Assembly (NCBI GenBank): GCA_003611875.1
Contig: RAYY01000001.1
Location: 62,001 to 126,000 of the forward strand
Reading direction: 5' to 3'
Length of the DNA: 64,000 nt
Origin: a bacterium D16-56
Lineage (GTDB): Bacteria > Bacillota > Clostridia > Lachnospirales > Lachnospiraceae
Translations under genes and position numbers: made by a program
Shown here: piece after piece, positions 28,797 through 37,184 of the stretch
How the letters are laid out: each line of letters opens with the position of its first letter
Numbering within the stretch: the first letter of the stretch is position 1
Notes under the pieces: generated by a model
Told to the model about the DNA's origin: nothing
Database searches by the model: none
The model's input: the letters and a program-made list of their open reading frames with translations, nothing else

Positions 28797-28881
28797 TCCC
28801 CAGTAAACCTCCATGCGCCTGACTGTAAACACACTACCAATCATGAAAGCTTGGCGGGCGCATTTGGCATTCCTGATTTTA
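28797..28881 (+). repeat. Dispersed 85-bp intergenic repeat, copy 2
   Basis: Direct counterpart of the copy at 8261-8345, in opposite orientation, with the same CAGTAAACCT start and the same conserved block around AAAGCTTGGCGGGCGCATTT. It lies between the yicC promoter and the 3' end of the TelA-like gene. A further 29-bp stretch just downstream (28916-28944) resembles 34438-34466. Confidence 0.7.
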
Positions 28882-28978
28882 AACCGCCTGCGGCCATAAG
28901 ATCTTACTCTCTGGTCCGGTGTATCATACGGTCAGCGCAGCAAGCACCCTCGCTGCACAAGCCTGCCGGAACAGTTCC

Positions 28979-30112
28979 TTACTGCATCACCCCATTTTCC
29001 ATCTTCTGAAGCACTGCTTCCCCTTCCCTGGCCAGCTCTCCGAATTGGGCAATGGTCTCCTTCATCTGAGGCAGAGCTTTCTGCTTATACTGGCTGATGG
29101 AATGGAGTGCCTCCAGCGTTTGCTGAAACGCTTCCTTTAACGTTTCCACCTGAATATTGGCATCCATGGCCTGTTTTTGAATTTCCGTTCCCTGGGTGTT
29201 GATCATCCTTGAAGTGGCGGCAATCATATTGTTGGTGGCCTGATTCAGCATTTTCACCTTTTCCAAAACGATCTTCTGGTTGTATAAAGCCCCTGCCACC
29301 GTCACGGCAACATTGAGGGCAGCCACGGTCACAGTTCTTGCACGGCCCACAGACCGGATCAATTCATAGTTGTTCTTGCGGATCACCTCCATAGCAATAA
29401 TACCGTTCTGATTCACTGCCAGCATTTGATTAAAATCGATCATCCTTTGCCTTAAAGGAAATAAAATCTCCTCCTCAATAAACCGGATTTTCTCCGGATC
29501 CCCGTTTGCTGCCCTCTGACGCTCCACCTGCATAGTCAGATAGTCGTCCAGCTCCTGTCCCAAGGTAATCTTCTGATTAAGCTGCTTTGTCAAATCGCGC
29601 ATAGCCGCCTGCTCCAGCTCCAAGGTTGTGTTGTCGTCCTTCAGAGTCTTAGCCCCCTTTTCCAATGACTGTATAATATCCGCAATCACCGAATCCGCAG
29701 ATTTAAATTTATTAAAATAATTCCGCACCGGATTAAACAGCCCTCCCAAGGGTCCCTTTTTCAGGAAATCTACTGCAGACGGATCCAGATCCTCCATCTG
29801 TCTGGAAAGCTCCTCTAATCCCTTTGCCACGGCTCCGCCCTCGCCTCCTGCCTTTGACAGGTCTCCGATTCTTGTCTTCATCAAAGAGTTTTTATCCGCA
29901 GATTTCCGAATCACATCTGTCCCAAATTCCTCAATGGCCTTTGTCAAATCTCTTCTTTCTTCAAAATTATCAAGATCCGCATGCAGAATCTCATTCCCCT
30001 TTTCCCTGGACACATCTGAGATCATCTGCGTGGTCTCCTTATCAAGTCCCGTCTGTTCCTCCACAACCTTTTTGATTTCTTCCTTTTTGGGAAGCTCTAA
30101 TGAAAATGCCAT
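28979..30112 (-). CDS. Toxic anion resistance protein (TelA/YaaN family)
   Basis: 377 residues. Strongly helical, with the family core SADSVIADIIQSLEKGAKTL, LELEQAAMRDLTKQ and VTVAALNVAVTVAGALYNQK. No membrane segment. The family was named from tellurite resistance, but its biochemical role is unknown. It is the last gene of a three-gene set with a VWA lipid-side protein and an XpaC-like membrane protein, echoing the xpaC-yaaN pair of Bacillus. Confidence 0.88.
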   Translation of the reverse strand: MAFSLELPKKEEIKKVVEEQTGLDKETTQMISDVSREKGNEILHADLDNFEERRDLTKAIEEFGTDVIRKSADKNSLMKTRIGDLSKAGGEGGAVAKGLEELSRQMEDLDPSAVDFLKKGPLGGLFNPVRNYFNKFKSADSVIADIIQSLEKGAKTLKDDNTTLELEQAAMRDLTKQLNQKITLGQELDDYLTMQVERQRAANGDPEKIRFIEEEILFPLRQRMIDFNQMLAVNQNGIIAMEVIRKNNYELIRSVGRARTVTVAALNVAVTVAGALYNQKIVLEKVKMLNQATNNMIAATSRMINTQGTEIQKQAMDANIQVETLKEAFQQTLEALHSISQYKQKALPQMKETIAQFGELAREGEAVLQKMENGVMQ

Positions 30113-30132
30113 TTTGATTCCTCCTGGTTTTC

Positions 30133-30357
30133 TTATCTGAATGTTTCTTTTTGGTTTTTCCTTTTTCTGTTTTTCTTTTGCTGTTTTTTCTTTAACTGGT
30201 TCTCCCTTTTCCTGGTTCTTCCTTTTTCAATGTCAGCGCCGGCACATCCCACATCCATATGGATTTCAATACAAAGATTTCCGCCATCCAAATAAACTCC
30301 TGCCCATGGATTTCCTTCAAAGCAATACCATGCCAAGATTTTGACCTTTACCCTCAA
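30133..30357 (-). CDS. Possible small basic protein, doubtful
   Basis: A 74-codon frame from TTG, with AGGA about 8 nt upstream. The first 48 residues look protein-like (WYCFEGNPWAGVYLDGG, IEIHMDVGCAGADIEKG); the rest is a Lys/Arg/Asn/Gln run that may be A-rich spacer. It sits between the VWA and TelA genes on the same strand. I do not recognise it; it could be a remnant or chance. Confidence 0.25.
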   Translation of the reverse strand: MRVKVKILAWYCFEGNPWAGVYLDGGNLCIEIHMDVGCAGADIEKGRTRKRENQLKKKQQKKNRKRKNQKETFR

Positions 30358-30409
30358 AGAAATATCCTGCGCACTATTTAAAAGTTATTTCTGAACAGCT
30401 CCTTACGAC

Positions 30410-32095
30410 CTACAAACTAGAATTAAATAAATTCTTCAGCTTATAAATCACATCATCCGAATCCGCATTAATGCTGGCTGCCTCATTGATGGCAGAAATG
30501 CTCTCCAATGCCGGAATATCTGCATTATATCCAATGGTGTAGATCGGAATATTCAAAGCATCAATAGACTCCTGAATATCCTTCAGAGAATGTCCGCGAT
30601 TGGTCTCCCCGTCAGAAAGCACAAACATCATCAGCTTTGCATCCGGATATTCTTCCTTTGCCTTAATCAGCATATCTGCCGCCACAATAATCCCGTCAAA
30701 GGTAGCTGTGCCGCCGGCAGCGCTTAAGCTTTCCACTGCCCCCTTAAACGCAGACTGATGATTTAAATCAAACTGTCCCACCGGCACATTGATCACCACA
30801 TCGTCTGAATAGGATACCAGCCCCACATAATTGGAAGCATTAATATATTTCATCCCGTTAATCAGAGATGCCTTTAAGGCATTAATCGGCTCTCCGTCCA
30901 TAGAGCCAGACACATCGGCTACAAACACTGCCAGAATCGGTTTGCCGTTGTCCTTTTCCTTTTTCCACAATTCCTGAGCCCGCAAAAGCGTATCCCCGTC
31001 TACCTCTCTCTGCTCCACCACATAGTTCAAATCCATATTAAAGCCATACTCCTTGGCCATTTCCTGATTTTCCTCATTCCGGGAAAACTCTGCAAAAAGA
31101 CGCAGAATCTCTTTTTTCTTCCCATCCGTGTCCTCTGTGGTGTAGAGAGGATTCGAGTGCATAAATCCGAAAGGGGTAAATTCATACTTGCGCACCAGCT
31201 CCGGATCATTTACATAAGTCTGATACTCCATGACAAATCCATCCAAAGTCCCTGTCTCTGCTGCCTCCCGCATCTGAAGAGTGGTGTAGGCCACAAAAGG
31301 CACATTGGCCTGAAAAGACTGAAAGCCCTCTACCGCCTCCTCGCTTAAAGGATTCTGGACATTGTAGGTCTGCAGGGTGGAAATCAGAAAATTAAGTCCT
31401 GTGGCTGACGCATAGGGATTGGTGTAGCCCATGGCAAATTCCCCGTTGGCCGTAGCATCCACAATCGTCTTTAAATTAATAGATCCATATTTCGCCACCA
31501 GCTTCTTCTGGGTGTCAGAAGAAAGAAGAATCCCTGCTGTATTTCCTGCCAGGCAATCCTCTACGACCTCAACCCTTGTCCCGTTCGCCGTCAGCATCCT
31601 GCCCCAGAAATCATTGGACGGAGAATATCCGTCAGGAATGTATTTGCCGCTGTCAATATAGTCCATGCCAAGACCGGAAGCCACGCTGCGGATCATAACC
31701 GAAGCCGGCTCTCCATCCACCGTAAACCCAGCCTCATTAAACCGCTTTGCCACCTCGTTCATCCACCCGTCCTTTCCCGGACCGCATTTTTCAGAAGTAG
31801 AAAAAATCTCTGCATACAGGCTGGTAGACGGCTGTACGGTAATGGGATTGGTTTCAATATCCGGAAGCTCATCTACCTTGGTATCTGTCAGCTCCACCGG
31901 AGATTTAACCGGAGCTGCCTGTATGGGATCAATCTTTTTCGTATATTTCGCGATAACGGCTGACGCAGCCTCCGTGTTAACGGTTTTGGAAGACTTTCCC
32001 ACATTTCTGGTAAGAAAGATTCCTGCAAAGGAAGCCGCAAACACCAAAATCCCCATGCCTATCATCACAAAAAGCTGATTTTTTCTGTTTTTCAT
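30410..32095 (-). CDS. Substrate-binding-like and VWA domain protein
   Basis: 561 residues from ATG at 32095 behind GAGGAG. A single N-terminal membrane anchor (about 8-28) is followed by an extracytoplasmic region resembling an ABC solute-binding fold (SASVIRS-like, FAMGYTNPYASATGLNFL, EYGFNMDLNYVV). The C-terminus is a von Willebrand A domain from about residue 370 with an intact MIDAS (DVSGSMDG; later SDGETNRG). The fusion suggests a ligand-sensing surface adhesin or scaffold. It lies between the XpaC-like and TelA-like genes, so the three probably work together; the ligand is unknown. Confidence 0.85.
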   Translation of the reverse strand: MKNRKNQLFVMIGMGILVFAASFAGIFLTRNVGKSSKTVNTEAASAVIAKYTKKIDPIQAAPVKSPVELTDTKVDELPDIETNPITVQPSTSLYAEIFSTSEKCGPGKDGWMNEVAKRFNEAGFTVDGEPASVMIRSVASGLGMDYIDSGKYIPDGYSPSNDFWGRMLTANGTRVEVVEDCLAGNTAGILLSSDTQKKLVAKYGSINLKTIVDATANGEFAMGYTNPYASATGLNFLISTLQTYNVQNPLSEEAVEGFQSFQANVPFVAYTTLQMREAAETGTLDGFVMEYQTYVNDPELVRKYEFTPFGFMHSNPLYTTEDTDGKKKEILRLFAEFSRNEENQEMAKEYGFNMDLNYVVEQREVDGDTLLRAQELWKKEKDNGKPILAVFVADVSGSMDGEPINALKASLINGMKYINASNYVGLVSYSDDVVINVPVGQFDLNHQSAFKGAVESLSAAGGTATFDGIIVAADMLIKAKEEYPDAKLMMFVLSDGETNRGHSLKDIQESIDALNIPIYTIGYNADIPALESISAINEAASINADSDDVIYKLKNLFNSSL

Positions 32096-32178
32096 AATCT
32101 CCTCCGTTCTTATGTATCTGTCACCCTCAGAAGCGCTCATCCCCTCATCTGTGCAGGTAAATCTTTAAAGGTAGTCTG

Positions 32179-32937
32179 TCACAACCGCTGCGAATAATAT
32201 TCCAGCTGTCCGATCAGGGTATTGATCTGTTCTGCCACACTGTCAATATCCTGCTCCGAGCAGCCCATCTCTGACATTTCCATCATCAAATGATCGGTCT
32301 CCAGAAGAATCTTCTCATTTCTTTCCAATATAAAACGAAGACCTTCCAAGGTCGTCTCATAAAACCGTTTCCTTTCTTCCTGAATCTCATCTGGAATATC
32401 GTCCAGCTTATACTCCATGGAGGACAGCTTCTTGTATTCCGCCTCGTCAAATAGCGCCATCTTGTTTGCCATTTTTATCAGCCCGTTGGAAAAACACTCT
32501 CCGGCAGAATCCATCACCTTCATAAACTTTTCATAGCTCAAGGTGCCTGCGCCGAATCTTCGGATCACCAGCTTTTCAAAATTCCCTCGTGCCTTGTCCA
32601 TCTTCTCCATCTGGGAAACGGCAGACTGGGCAATCCCTCCTAAAACCTTGCTGGAGCGGTAATATTCCATCAAGGCAAGGGACTTTTCCCATGCATGCTC
32701 CTCATCAGCCTTTAAAAGCTCTGTCTTTCTCTCCGCCAGAAGAATCCGATTAAGCCAGATAAAAAAAGGAATTGACATAACGCCTATCGTAATCGCTGCT
32801 GCCGCTGCCAAGGGGCTGGGACTCAATGGCGAAAGCCCTAAAAGTCCAGGGGAAAACAGGCAGACCTCCACAGCCGCAAAGACAGCATTTCCCACAAAAA
32901 GCTTCCTGTATTTTTTCACGCAGCTTTGTACCTCCAT
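32179..32937 (-). CDS. Two-helix membrane protein, XpaC-like by position
   Basis: 252 residues. Two N-terminal membrane segments (about 13-32 and 42-62) and a long helical cytoplasmic part (EHAWEKSLALMEYYRSSKVL, SQMEKMDKARGNFEKLVIRR). Length, topology and linkage to a TelA-family gene recall XpaC (the 5-bromo-4-chloroindolyl phosphate hydrolysis protein family) of Bacillus, but I cannot confirm homology by eye. It is the first gene of the set; a TATACT -10-like hexamer lies about 30 bp upstream. Confidence 0.6.
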   Translation of the reverse strand: MEVQSCVKKYRKLFVGNAVFAAVEVCLFSPGLLGLSPLSPSPLAAAAAITIGVMSIPFFIWLNRILLAERKTELLKADEEHAWEKSLALMEYYRSSKVLGGIAQSAVSQMEKMDKARGNFEKLVIRRFGAGTLSYEKFMKVMDSAGECFSNGLIKMANKMALFDEAEYKKLSSMEYKLDDIPDEIQEERKRFYETTLEGLRFILERNEKILLETDHLMMEMSEMGCSEQDIDSVAEQINTLIGQLEYYSQRL

Positions 32938-33138
32938 AAAGAATCGTTTGTGTTAAGGATAGTATACACCTTTTTTTAATCTTTGAGAAGCACAAATCCA
33001 CTGCAAAAACAGTAGACAACCAAGCCATATAAGTGGTATGCTGTATTACAGAATGTTTTTCGATTGTGCAGACCTAAATCAAAATTCTGCCGTTTCGTCC
33101 AGAAAATTGCTGACAAATGCCTGATTTATAGGGAAGGA

Positions 33139-33729
33139 ATGAAACAACACATGAAAAATTATAAGAAATTGCCGAATCTGGTTTGGACCTTTTTTAAGAT
33201 CGGTTTATTTACCTTTGGCGGCGGATATGCCATGATTGCACTGATTGAAGATATTTGTGTGGAAAAAAACAACTGGATTACCCATGATGAAATGATAACG
33301 GTTACCGCCATTGCAGAATCCACCCCCGGCCCCATTGCCATTAACTGTGCTACCTTTGTCGGGTTGAAACAGGCCGGGCTTTTGGGCGCTGCATCTGCTA
33401 CCATAGGAATCGTACTTCCTTCCTTTGTTATCATCTTCGCCATATCCCGGTTTTTGAAAGACTTTCTTGCCATCCCTGTGGTTTCCAGCGCATTCCATGG
33501 CATCAAGATTGCTGTAGGTGTTTTGATTGTCAATGCAGCAGCCACTATGATTAAAAAAATGCCGAAAAAAAGGTTTCCTCTTTCTGTCATGATCAGCTCC
33601 TTTTTAGTCATGCTTCTGATCAATTTCTCATCCCTGGGCATTTCCTCCATCTGCCTGATCCTGACAGCAGCGGCTGTCAGCCTGGCAATTACAGCTATTT
33701 TCTCACAGAAAGGCGGTAAACAATCATGA
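33139..33729 (+). CDS. Chromate transporter, first half-size subunit
   Basis: 196 residues from ATG at 33139 (AGGG 5 nt upstream); the frame starts earlier without similarity. CHR-domain signatures: FKIGLFTFGGGYAMIALIE, AESTPGPIAINCATFVG. Short-chain CHR proteins come in adjacent pairs and together make the equivalent of ChrA. They move chromate or a related anion across the membrane; the natural substrate in gut Clostridia is not known. The stop overlaps the next start. Confidence 0.92.
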   Translation: MKQHMKNYKKLPNLVWTFFKIGLFTFGGGYAMIALIEDICVEKNNWITHDEMITVTAIAESTPGPIAINCATFVGLKQAGLLGAASATIGIVLPSFVIIFAISRFLKDFLAIPVVSSAFHGIKIAVGVLIVNAAATMIKKMPKKRFPLSVMISSFLVMLLINFSSLGISSICLILTAAAVSLAITAIFSQKGGKQS

Positions 33730-34298
33730 TCCTGCTGGAACTCTTTCTGGGATTTTTGTGGGTTGGCTGCTTTTCCTTTGGCGGCGCGTATGGTGCAATC
33801 CCCCTGATTCGCGATGTGGTGCTTTCTCATGGCTGGCTGGATGAGGAGACTCTCACATACATGATCGCTGTTAGTGAGAGCACACCAGGCCCTATCATGG
33901 TAAACCTTGCCACCTACATCGGCAGCAGCAAAGCCGGACTTGCAGGCGCATCCCTGGCCACCCTGGCTGTGGTGCTTCCGGCATTTCTGATCATCCTGCT
34001 GGTGATGACTGCAGTGAACACACTGCTCCACAATCCCTATATGCAGGCGCTCCTGCAGGGAATCAAGCCCTGTGTCATCGGAATCATCCTGGCCACCGGC
34101 ACCTATATGGTCCTGAACCACTGCTTCCCTCTGACCTCCGGCTCCCTTCTTGATGTACATGCCTCAGTCATCACAGCTTCCCTGTTTGCCGCTTTGTGGA
34201 GCGCCAAACATTTTCTAAAGAAAAGAATCTCTCCCATCATGCTGATCGTTCTCTCGGCATGTCTTGGAGTAATGGTATATGGGGGACTGCATCTTTAG
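33726..34298 (+). CDS. Chromate transporter, second half-size subunit
   Basis: 190 residues, the partner of the preceding gene, overlapping it by 4 bp (ATGA). Signatures LWVGCFSFGGAYGAIPLIRD and SESTPGPIMVNLATYIG match the second CHR repeat. Five or six membrane helices are expected. Translational coupling supports a heterodimer. Confidence 0.92.
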   Translation: MILLELFLGFLWVGCFSFGGAYGAIPLIRDVVLSHGWLDEETLTYMIAVSESTPGPIMVNLATYIGSSKAGLAGASLATLAVVLPAFLIILLVMTAVNTLLHNPYMQALLQGIKPCVIGIILATGTYMVLNHCFPLTSGSLLDVHASVITASLFAALWSAKHFLKKRISPIMLIVLSACLGVMVYGGLHL

Positions 34299-34374
34299 CC
34301 AGTGTCCTGTCCGTTTTTTCCACCCCTCCATATGATGCTGTTTTGACGATATGTGGAAAGAGAGACCAAAAAAA

Positions 34375-34389
34375 ACAGACACGGTCTGT
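34375..34389 (-). terminator. Small hairpin with T tract on the reverse strand
   Basis: ACAGAC, loop ACG, GTCTGT; on the reverse strand it is followed by eight T. No reverse-strand gene ends nearby, so it may be a relic or a bidirectional end for the chromate genes. The rest of the 419-bp gap holds a 29-bp relative of 28916-28944 (at 34438-34466) and the promoter and hairpins listed next. Confidence 0.35.
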
Positions 34390-34529
34390 GTTCTTATCGA
34401 TCTGTATTCTTATGGTGACGGGATTTTTACCGCCGGCCCAGTGTGCCATATGATCAGCGCAGCAAGAGCAAAGATGTGCCTGAACCGCCTTGATCCCTTA
34501 AAAATACAAAGCATCAGGAAACAAAAGCC

Positions 34530-34558
34530 TTGAAAATCCCCCCTGAATATGGTAAAGT
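34530..34558 (+). promoter_or_regulatory. Candidate promoter of the PD-(D/E)XK nuclease gene
   Basis: TTGAAA (34530-34535), 17-nt spacer, TAAAGT (34553-34558), 160 bp before the start. Confidence 0.5.
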
Positions 34559-34570
34559 ATAAACATCTTT

Positions 34571-34618
34571 TCCAGATCTTATTTTTAGGTCTGGAATCCA
34601 TAGATCGATCCGATCTAT
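34571..34618 (+). other. Two consecutive hairpins in the nuclease gene leader
   Basis: TCCAGATCT pairs with AGGTCTGGA across TATTTTT (34571-34595), then ATAGATCG pairs with CGATCTAT across ATC (34600-34618). Both fall between the candidate promoter and the gene, so they would form in the mRNA leader and may dampen expression. Confidence 0.5.
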
Positions 34619-34717
34619 CACAGCTATTTTAGCATCCTTTTCAGTTTTCTAATGGCAGTTTTTTTCCTGCCGCTCGAATGATTCCCGAACCATTACAAAT
34701 CACTAGGAGGTCTCTTT

Positions 34718-35908
34718 ATGGCACAAAATTCTCAAAACATTGCTCCCGGCTCTCTTTCCAAATATTTTCCGGAAATCTATTCCCGAAAGCAGGTTCTGCA
34801 GATCATTCATTCCCAAAAAAACCTGAATGCTTTATTCCAAAGCTGGAATCCCCAGGATCAGGAAACCTTTCTGGACTGCTGCAGCGGCAGCCGCGGCATG
34901 AAAGTACTTTATGACGGCATTTTCAAGGAAATCTTCAATCCCGAAGCTGCCCCAGAACGGCTGGAAGATCTTCTTTCCCTTCTCTTTCAGAAAAAAGTAA
35001 AAATTGACTCGGTTCTTCCTAATGATTCCGTCCGGTTAGGCGCTGAATCCTCTTTGCTCTACACAGACATTATTGTACAGTTAGAAGACGGAAGCCTGTC
35101 CAACATTGAAATTCAAAAAATCGGATATGCCTTTCCCGGCCAGCGCTGTGCCTGCTACTCTGCTGACCATCTGCTTCGTCAGTATAAACGAGTCCGCGGA
35201 GCACAGGGAAAACAATTCCATTACCGGAATATCAAAAGCGTCTATACCATTATATTTTTTGAACAATCCCCAAAGGAATTTCATGACTATCCAGACCACT
35301 GGCTTCATATCTTCCGTCAACAGTCCAACACCGGTCTGACCCTCAATCTTTTGCAGGAATATTATTTCATTCCACTTGACATTTTCCGAAAAAACATGGA
35401 CAATAAAAGTATAACCAGTGATCTGGAAGCGTGGCTTTCCTTTCTTTCCTTTGATGAACCGGAAAGAATTGTGGAACTGTTTACCCGTTATCCCAGATTC
35501 AGGGCTTTATACCAGGACATTTATGAGCTATGCCAGAATATGGAAAAGGTGATGAATATGTACTCAAAAGAATTATTAGAATTAGACCACAATACCGTAT
35601 TATACATGATTGATGAAATGCAGGAACAGATTGATCAAAAGCAACTGGAGATAACAGAAATGGATGCTCAGATAAGCCAGCAAAAGGTTCAGATTCATCA
35701 ACAGGTATCGCAGATTAACCAACAAGTAACCCAAATCAACCAACAAGAAGCCCAAATCAACCGACAGGAAGCCCAAATCAACCAACAGGAAGCCCAAATC
35801 AACCAACAGGAAGCCCAAATCAACCAACAGGAAGCCCAAATCAACCAACAGGCCATTTTAATCCAAAATCTCCAAAAACAGCTTGCAGATTTACAATCAT
35901 CCAAATGA
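34718..35908 (+). CDS. PD-(D/E)XK nuclease family transposase-like protein with heptad-repeat tail
   Basis: 396 residues behind AGGAGG. The Rpn/PDDEXK transposase fold is suggested by the start of the core (LYDGIFKEIFNPE), the metal-site segment SSLLYTDIIVQLEDGSLSNI and EIQK, then ACYSADHLLRQY. The C-terminal 80 residues are a coiled coil of seven-residue units (variants of INQQEAQ), encoded by near-identical 21-bp DNA repeats. The family includes recombination-promoting nucleases, often present in many copies. It has no terminal inverted repeats here. The variable tail may set oligomer length. Confidence 0.82.
   Translation: MAQNSQNIAPGSLSKYFPEIYSRKQVLQIIHSQKNLNALFQSWNPQDQETFLDCCSGSRGMKVLYDGIFKEIFNPEAAPERLEDLLSLLFQKKVKIDSVLPNDSVRLGAESSLLYTDIIVQLEDGSLSNIEIQKIGYAFPGQRCACYSADHLLRQYKRVRGAQGKQFHYRNIKSVYTIIFFEQSPKEFHDYPDHWLHIFRQQSNTGLTLNLLQEYYFIPLDIFRKNMDNKSITSDLEAWLSFLSFDEPERIVELFTRYPRFRALYQDIYELCQNMEKVMNMYSKELLELDHNTVLYMIDEMQEQIDQKQLEITEMDAQISQQKVQIHQQVSQINQQVTQINQQEAQINRQEAQINQQEAQINQQEAQINQQEAQINQQAILIQNLQKQLADLQSSK
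35705..35850 (+). repeat. 21-bp in-frame tandem repeat
   Basis: About seven units related to CAAATCAACCAACAGGAAGCC, the last four nearly identical at DNA level, each coding one heptad of the nuclease tail. Because the unit is a multiple of three, gain or loss keeps the frame. Confidence 0.85.
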
Positions 35909-35930
35909 CCCCGTTCCTAATTCCGTCATT

Positions 35931-35976
35931 CGCCCATCAACAGATACACTGCCGAAAAGAAGGGTCTTGATGGGCG
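35931..35976. other. Inverted repeat between convergent genes
   Basis: Perfect 10-bp arms CGCCCATCAA and TTGATGGGCG with a 26-nt loop, between the nuclease gene and the convergent fucosidase fragment. No T run on either side. The right arm runs into GGGCGCATT, which recalls the dispersed 85-bp repeat. Confidence 0.5.
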
Positions 35977-35983
35977 CATTGGA

Positions 35984-36430
35984 TCACCCCCGCACCCTTA
36001 TCACCACCGGAAGATCACCTTTCACTGTCTTAGCACAGACATGGAGTCCTTCTCTGTCCTGCTTCCACTCCAAAGCCTCCTTGGATCCTAAAATCCCCAC
36101 ACTCCAGATTTTTCCGAAAAACATCCCTTTTGCCCCTTTTTCTATCAGATCCTGACTGCCAGGCACTGCCAAGGAGCGGATCATCACCTGTCCATCCTTC
36201 GGAAATGCAATCAAAAAAGCATAAATACTGTCTCCCCGCGCCCTAAACCGAATATCCTCTCTTGTATATGGGATTTCCTTCTGGTCTGTAAATGGCCCCT
36301 CCGGTTCCTGGGTATTCCCCTCTCGGTCGATCTTCCAGGGACGGCTTCCATAAATCGCCTGCCCATTTACCTGCATCCATGCACCGATCTCCTGCAAAAT
36401 CTCCTGCAAAGAATCCTGATCCCTGTCCAT
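35984..36430 (-). CDS. Orphan C-terminal domain of an alpha-L-fucosidase-like (GH29) protein
   Basis: 148 residues beginning at residues that in GH29 enzymes follow the catalytic barrel: LQEIGAWMQVNGQAIYGSRPWK, then YTREDIRFRARGDSIYAFLIAFP. Only the C-terminal beta domain is present; the catalytic barrel and its nucleophile are absent. Yet it has a very strong AAGGAGGAG 8 nt before its ATG. So it is either a truncated remnant that gained a start or a free-standing domain. A tiny frame (ATG at about 36472, 11 codons, AGGAGG) precedes it. The rest of the gap to hsp20 holds only that gene's promoter. Confidence 0.7.
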   Translation of the reverse strand: MDRDQDSLQEILQEIGAWMQVNGQAIYGSRPWKIDREGNTQEPEGPFTDQKEIPYTREDIRFRARGDSIYAFLIAFPKDGQVMIRSLAVPGSQDLIEKGAKGMFFGKIWSVGILGSKEALEWKQDREGLHVCAKTVKGDLPVVIRVRG

Positions 36431-36628
36431 TCTGTTTTCTCCTCCTTAAATCAAGCTACCTTCCAAATCGAATTGCGCCATAACTGCCTCCTGCTGCCCA
36501 AACGGCTGCCTTAAAGCCATTTTAATCTATTTTACCACCACCTCCATTCCCTGATACCCCCAAGATTCCTACTACTTTCCCCCGATTTTTTTCACAAATC
36601 GTCTGTTCACACTTTTTTCACAATATCA

Positions 36629-36671
36629 TTAGCACTCACCTCTTGACAGTGCTGATAATATATGTTATATT
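36629..36671 (+). promoter_or_regulatory. CIRCE operator overlapping the hsp20 promoter
   Basis: TTAGCACTC (36629-36637), 9-nt spacer, CAGTGCTGA (36647-36655) matches the CIRCE consensus TTAGCACTC-N9-GAGTGCTAA in all of the left arm and 7 of 9 in the right. A perfect TTGACA (36643-36648) lies within it, with TATATT (36666-36671) 17 nt on. HrcA bound here would block RNA polymerase. Confidence 0.85.
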
Positions 36672-36730
36672 ACAACCATAACAAATAAAACACAACAAAC
36701 AAATGCAATCATAAAAAGGAGGAATTTATT

Positions 36731-37171
36731 ATGTTATTTACACCTGCAAGAAGACACTCGGGATTTGATTTATTTGACGACTTTTTCAGCGATTCATTTT
36801 TCAGCGCTCCCATCAGCCAGCCTGTTAACTCCATGATGCGCACAGACATCCGCGACGATGGGACCAACTATCTGCTGGATATTGAGCTTCCGGGATTTAA
36901 AAAAGAAGATATTCAAGCGGAATTAAAGAACGGCTATCTGACCATCGCCGCCTCCAACGAAAACAGCAAAGAGGAAAAAGATGCAAGCGGAAAGGTGATT
37001 CGTCAGGAACGCTACAGCGGTTCCTGCAGAAGAAGCTTTTATGTAGGCGACCAGCTCAAGCAGGAGGACATTAAGGCTTCCTTTGAGAACGGAGTCTTAA
37101 AGCTTCAGTTCCCCAAAGAAGCTCCCAAGGCTGTGGAGGAACCCCCTAGATATATCCAGATCAATGGCTAA
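36731..37171 (+). CDS. Hsp20/alpha-crystallin small heat shock protein
   Basis: 146 residues. The alpha-crystallin domain has IELPGFKKEDIQAELKNGYL and the later SGSCRRSFYVGD; FENGVLKLQFPKEAP closes it. The C-terminal I-x-I anchor is IQI in RYIQING. It is an ATP-independent holdase forming oligomers in the cytoplasm. Control is by the HrcA/CIRCE site at 36629, and the gene stands alone. Confidence 0.95.
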   Translation: MLFTPARRHSGFDLFDDFFSDSFFSAPISQPVNSMMRTDIRDDGTNYLLDIELPGFKKEDIQAELKNGYLTIAASNENSKEEKDASGKVIRQERYSGSCRRSFYVGDQLKQEDIKASFENGVLKLQFPKEAPKAVEEPPRYIQING

Positions 37172-37184
37172 ATAGCCCTAAAGG

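Noticed and set aside
33159-34160. 333-codon reverse-strand frame across the chromate transporter genes
   Set aside because: The + strand pair carries clear CHR motifs and coupled starts; the reverse frame has none.
34718-35908. PD-(D/E)XK gene as part of a complete insertion sequence
   Set aside because: No flanking terminal inverted repeats or target duplications could be found.
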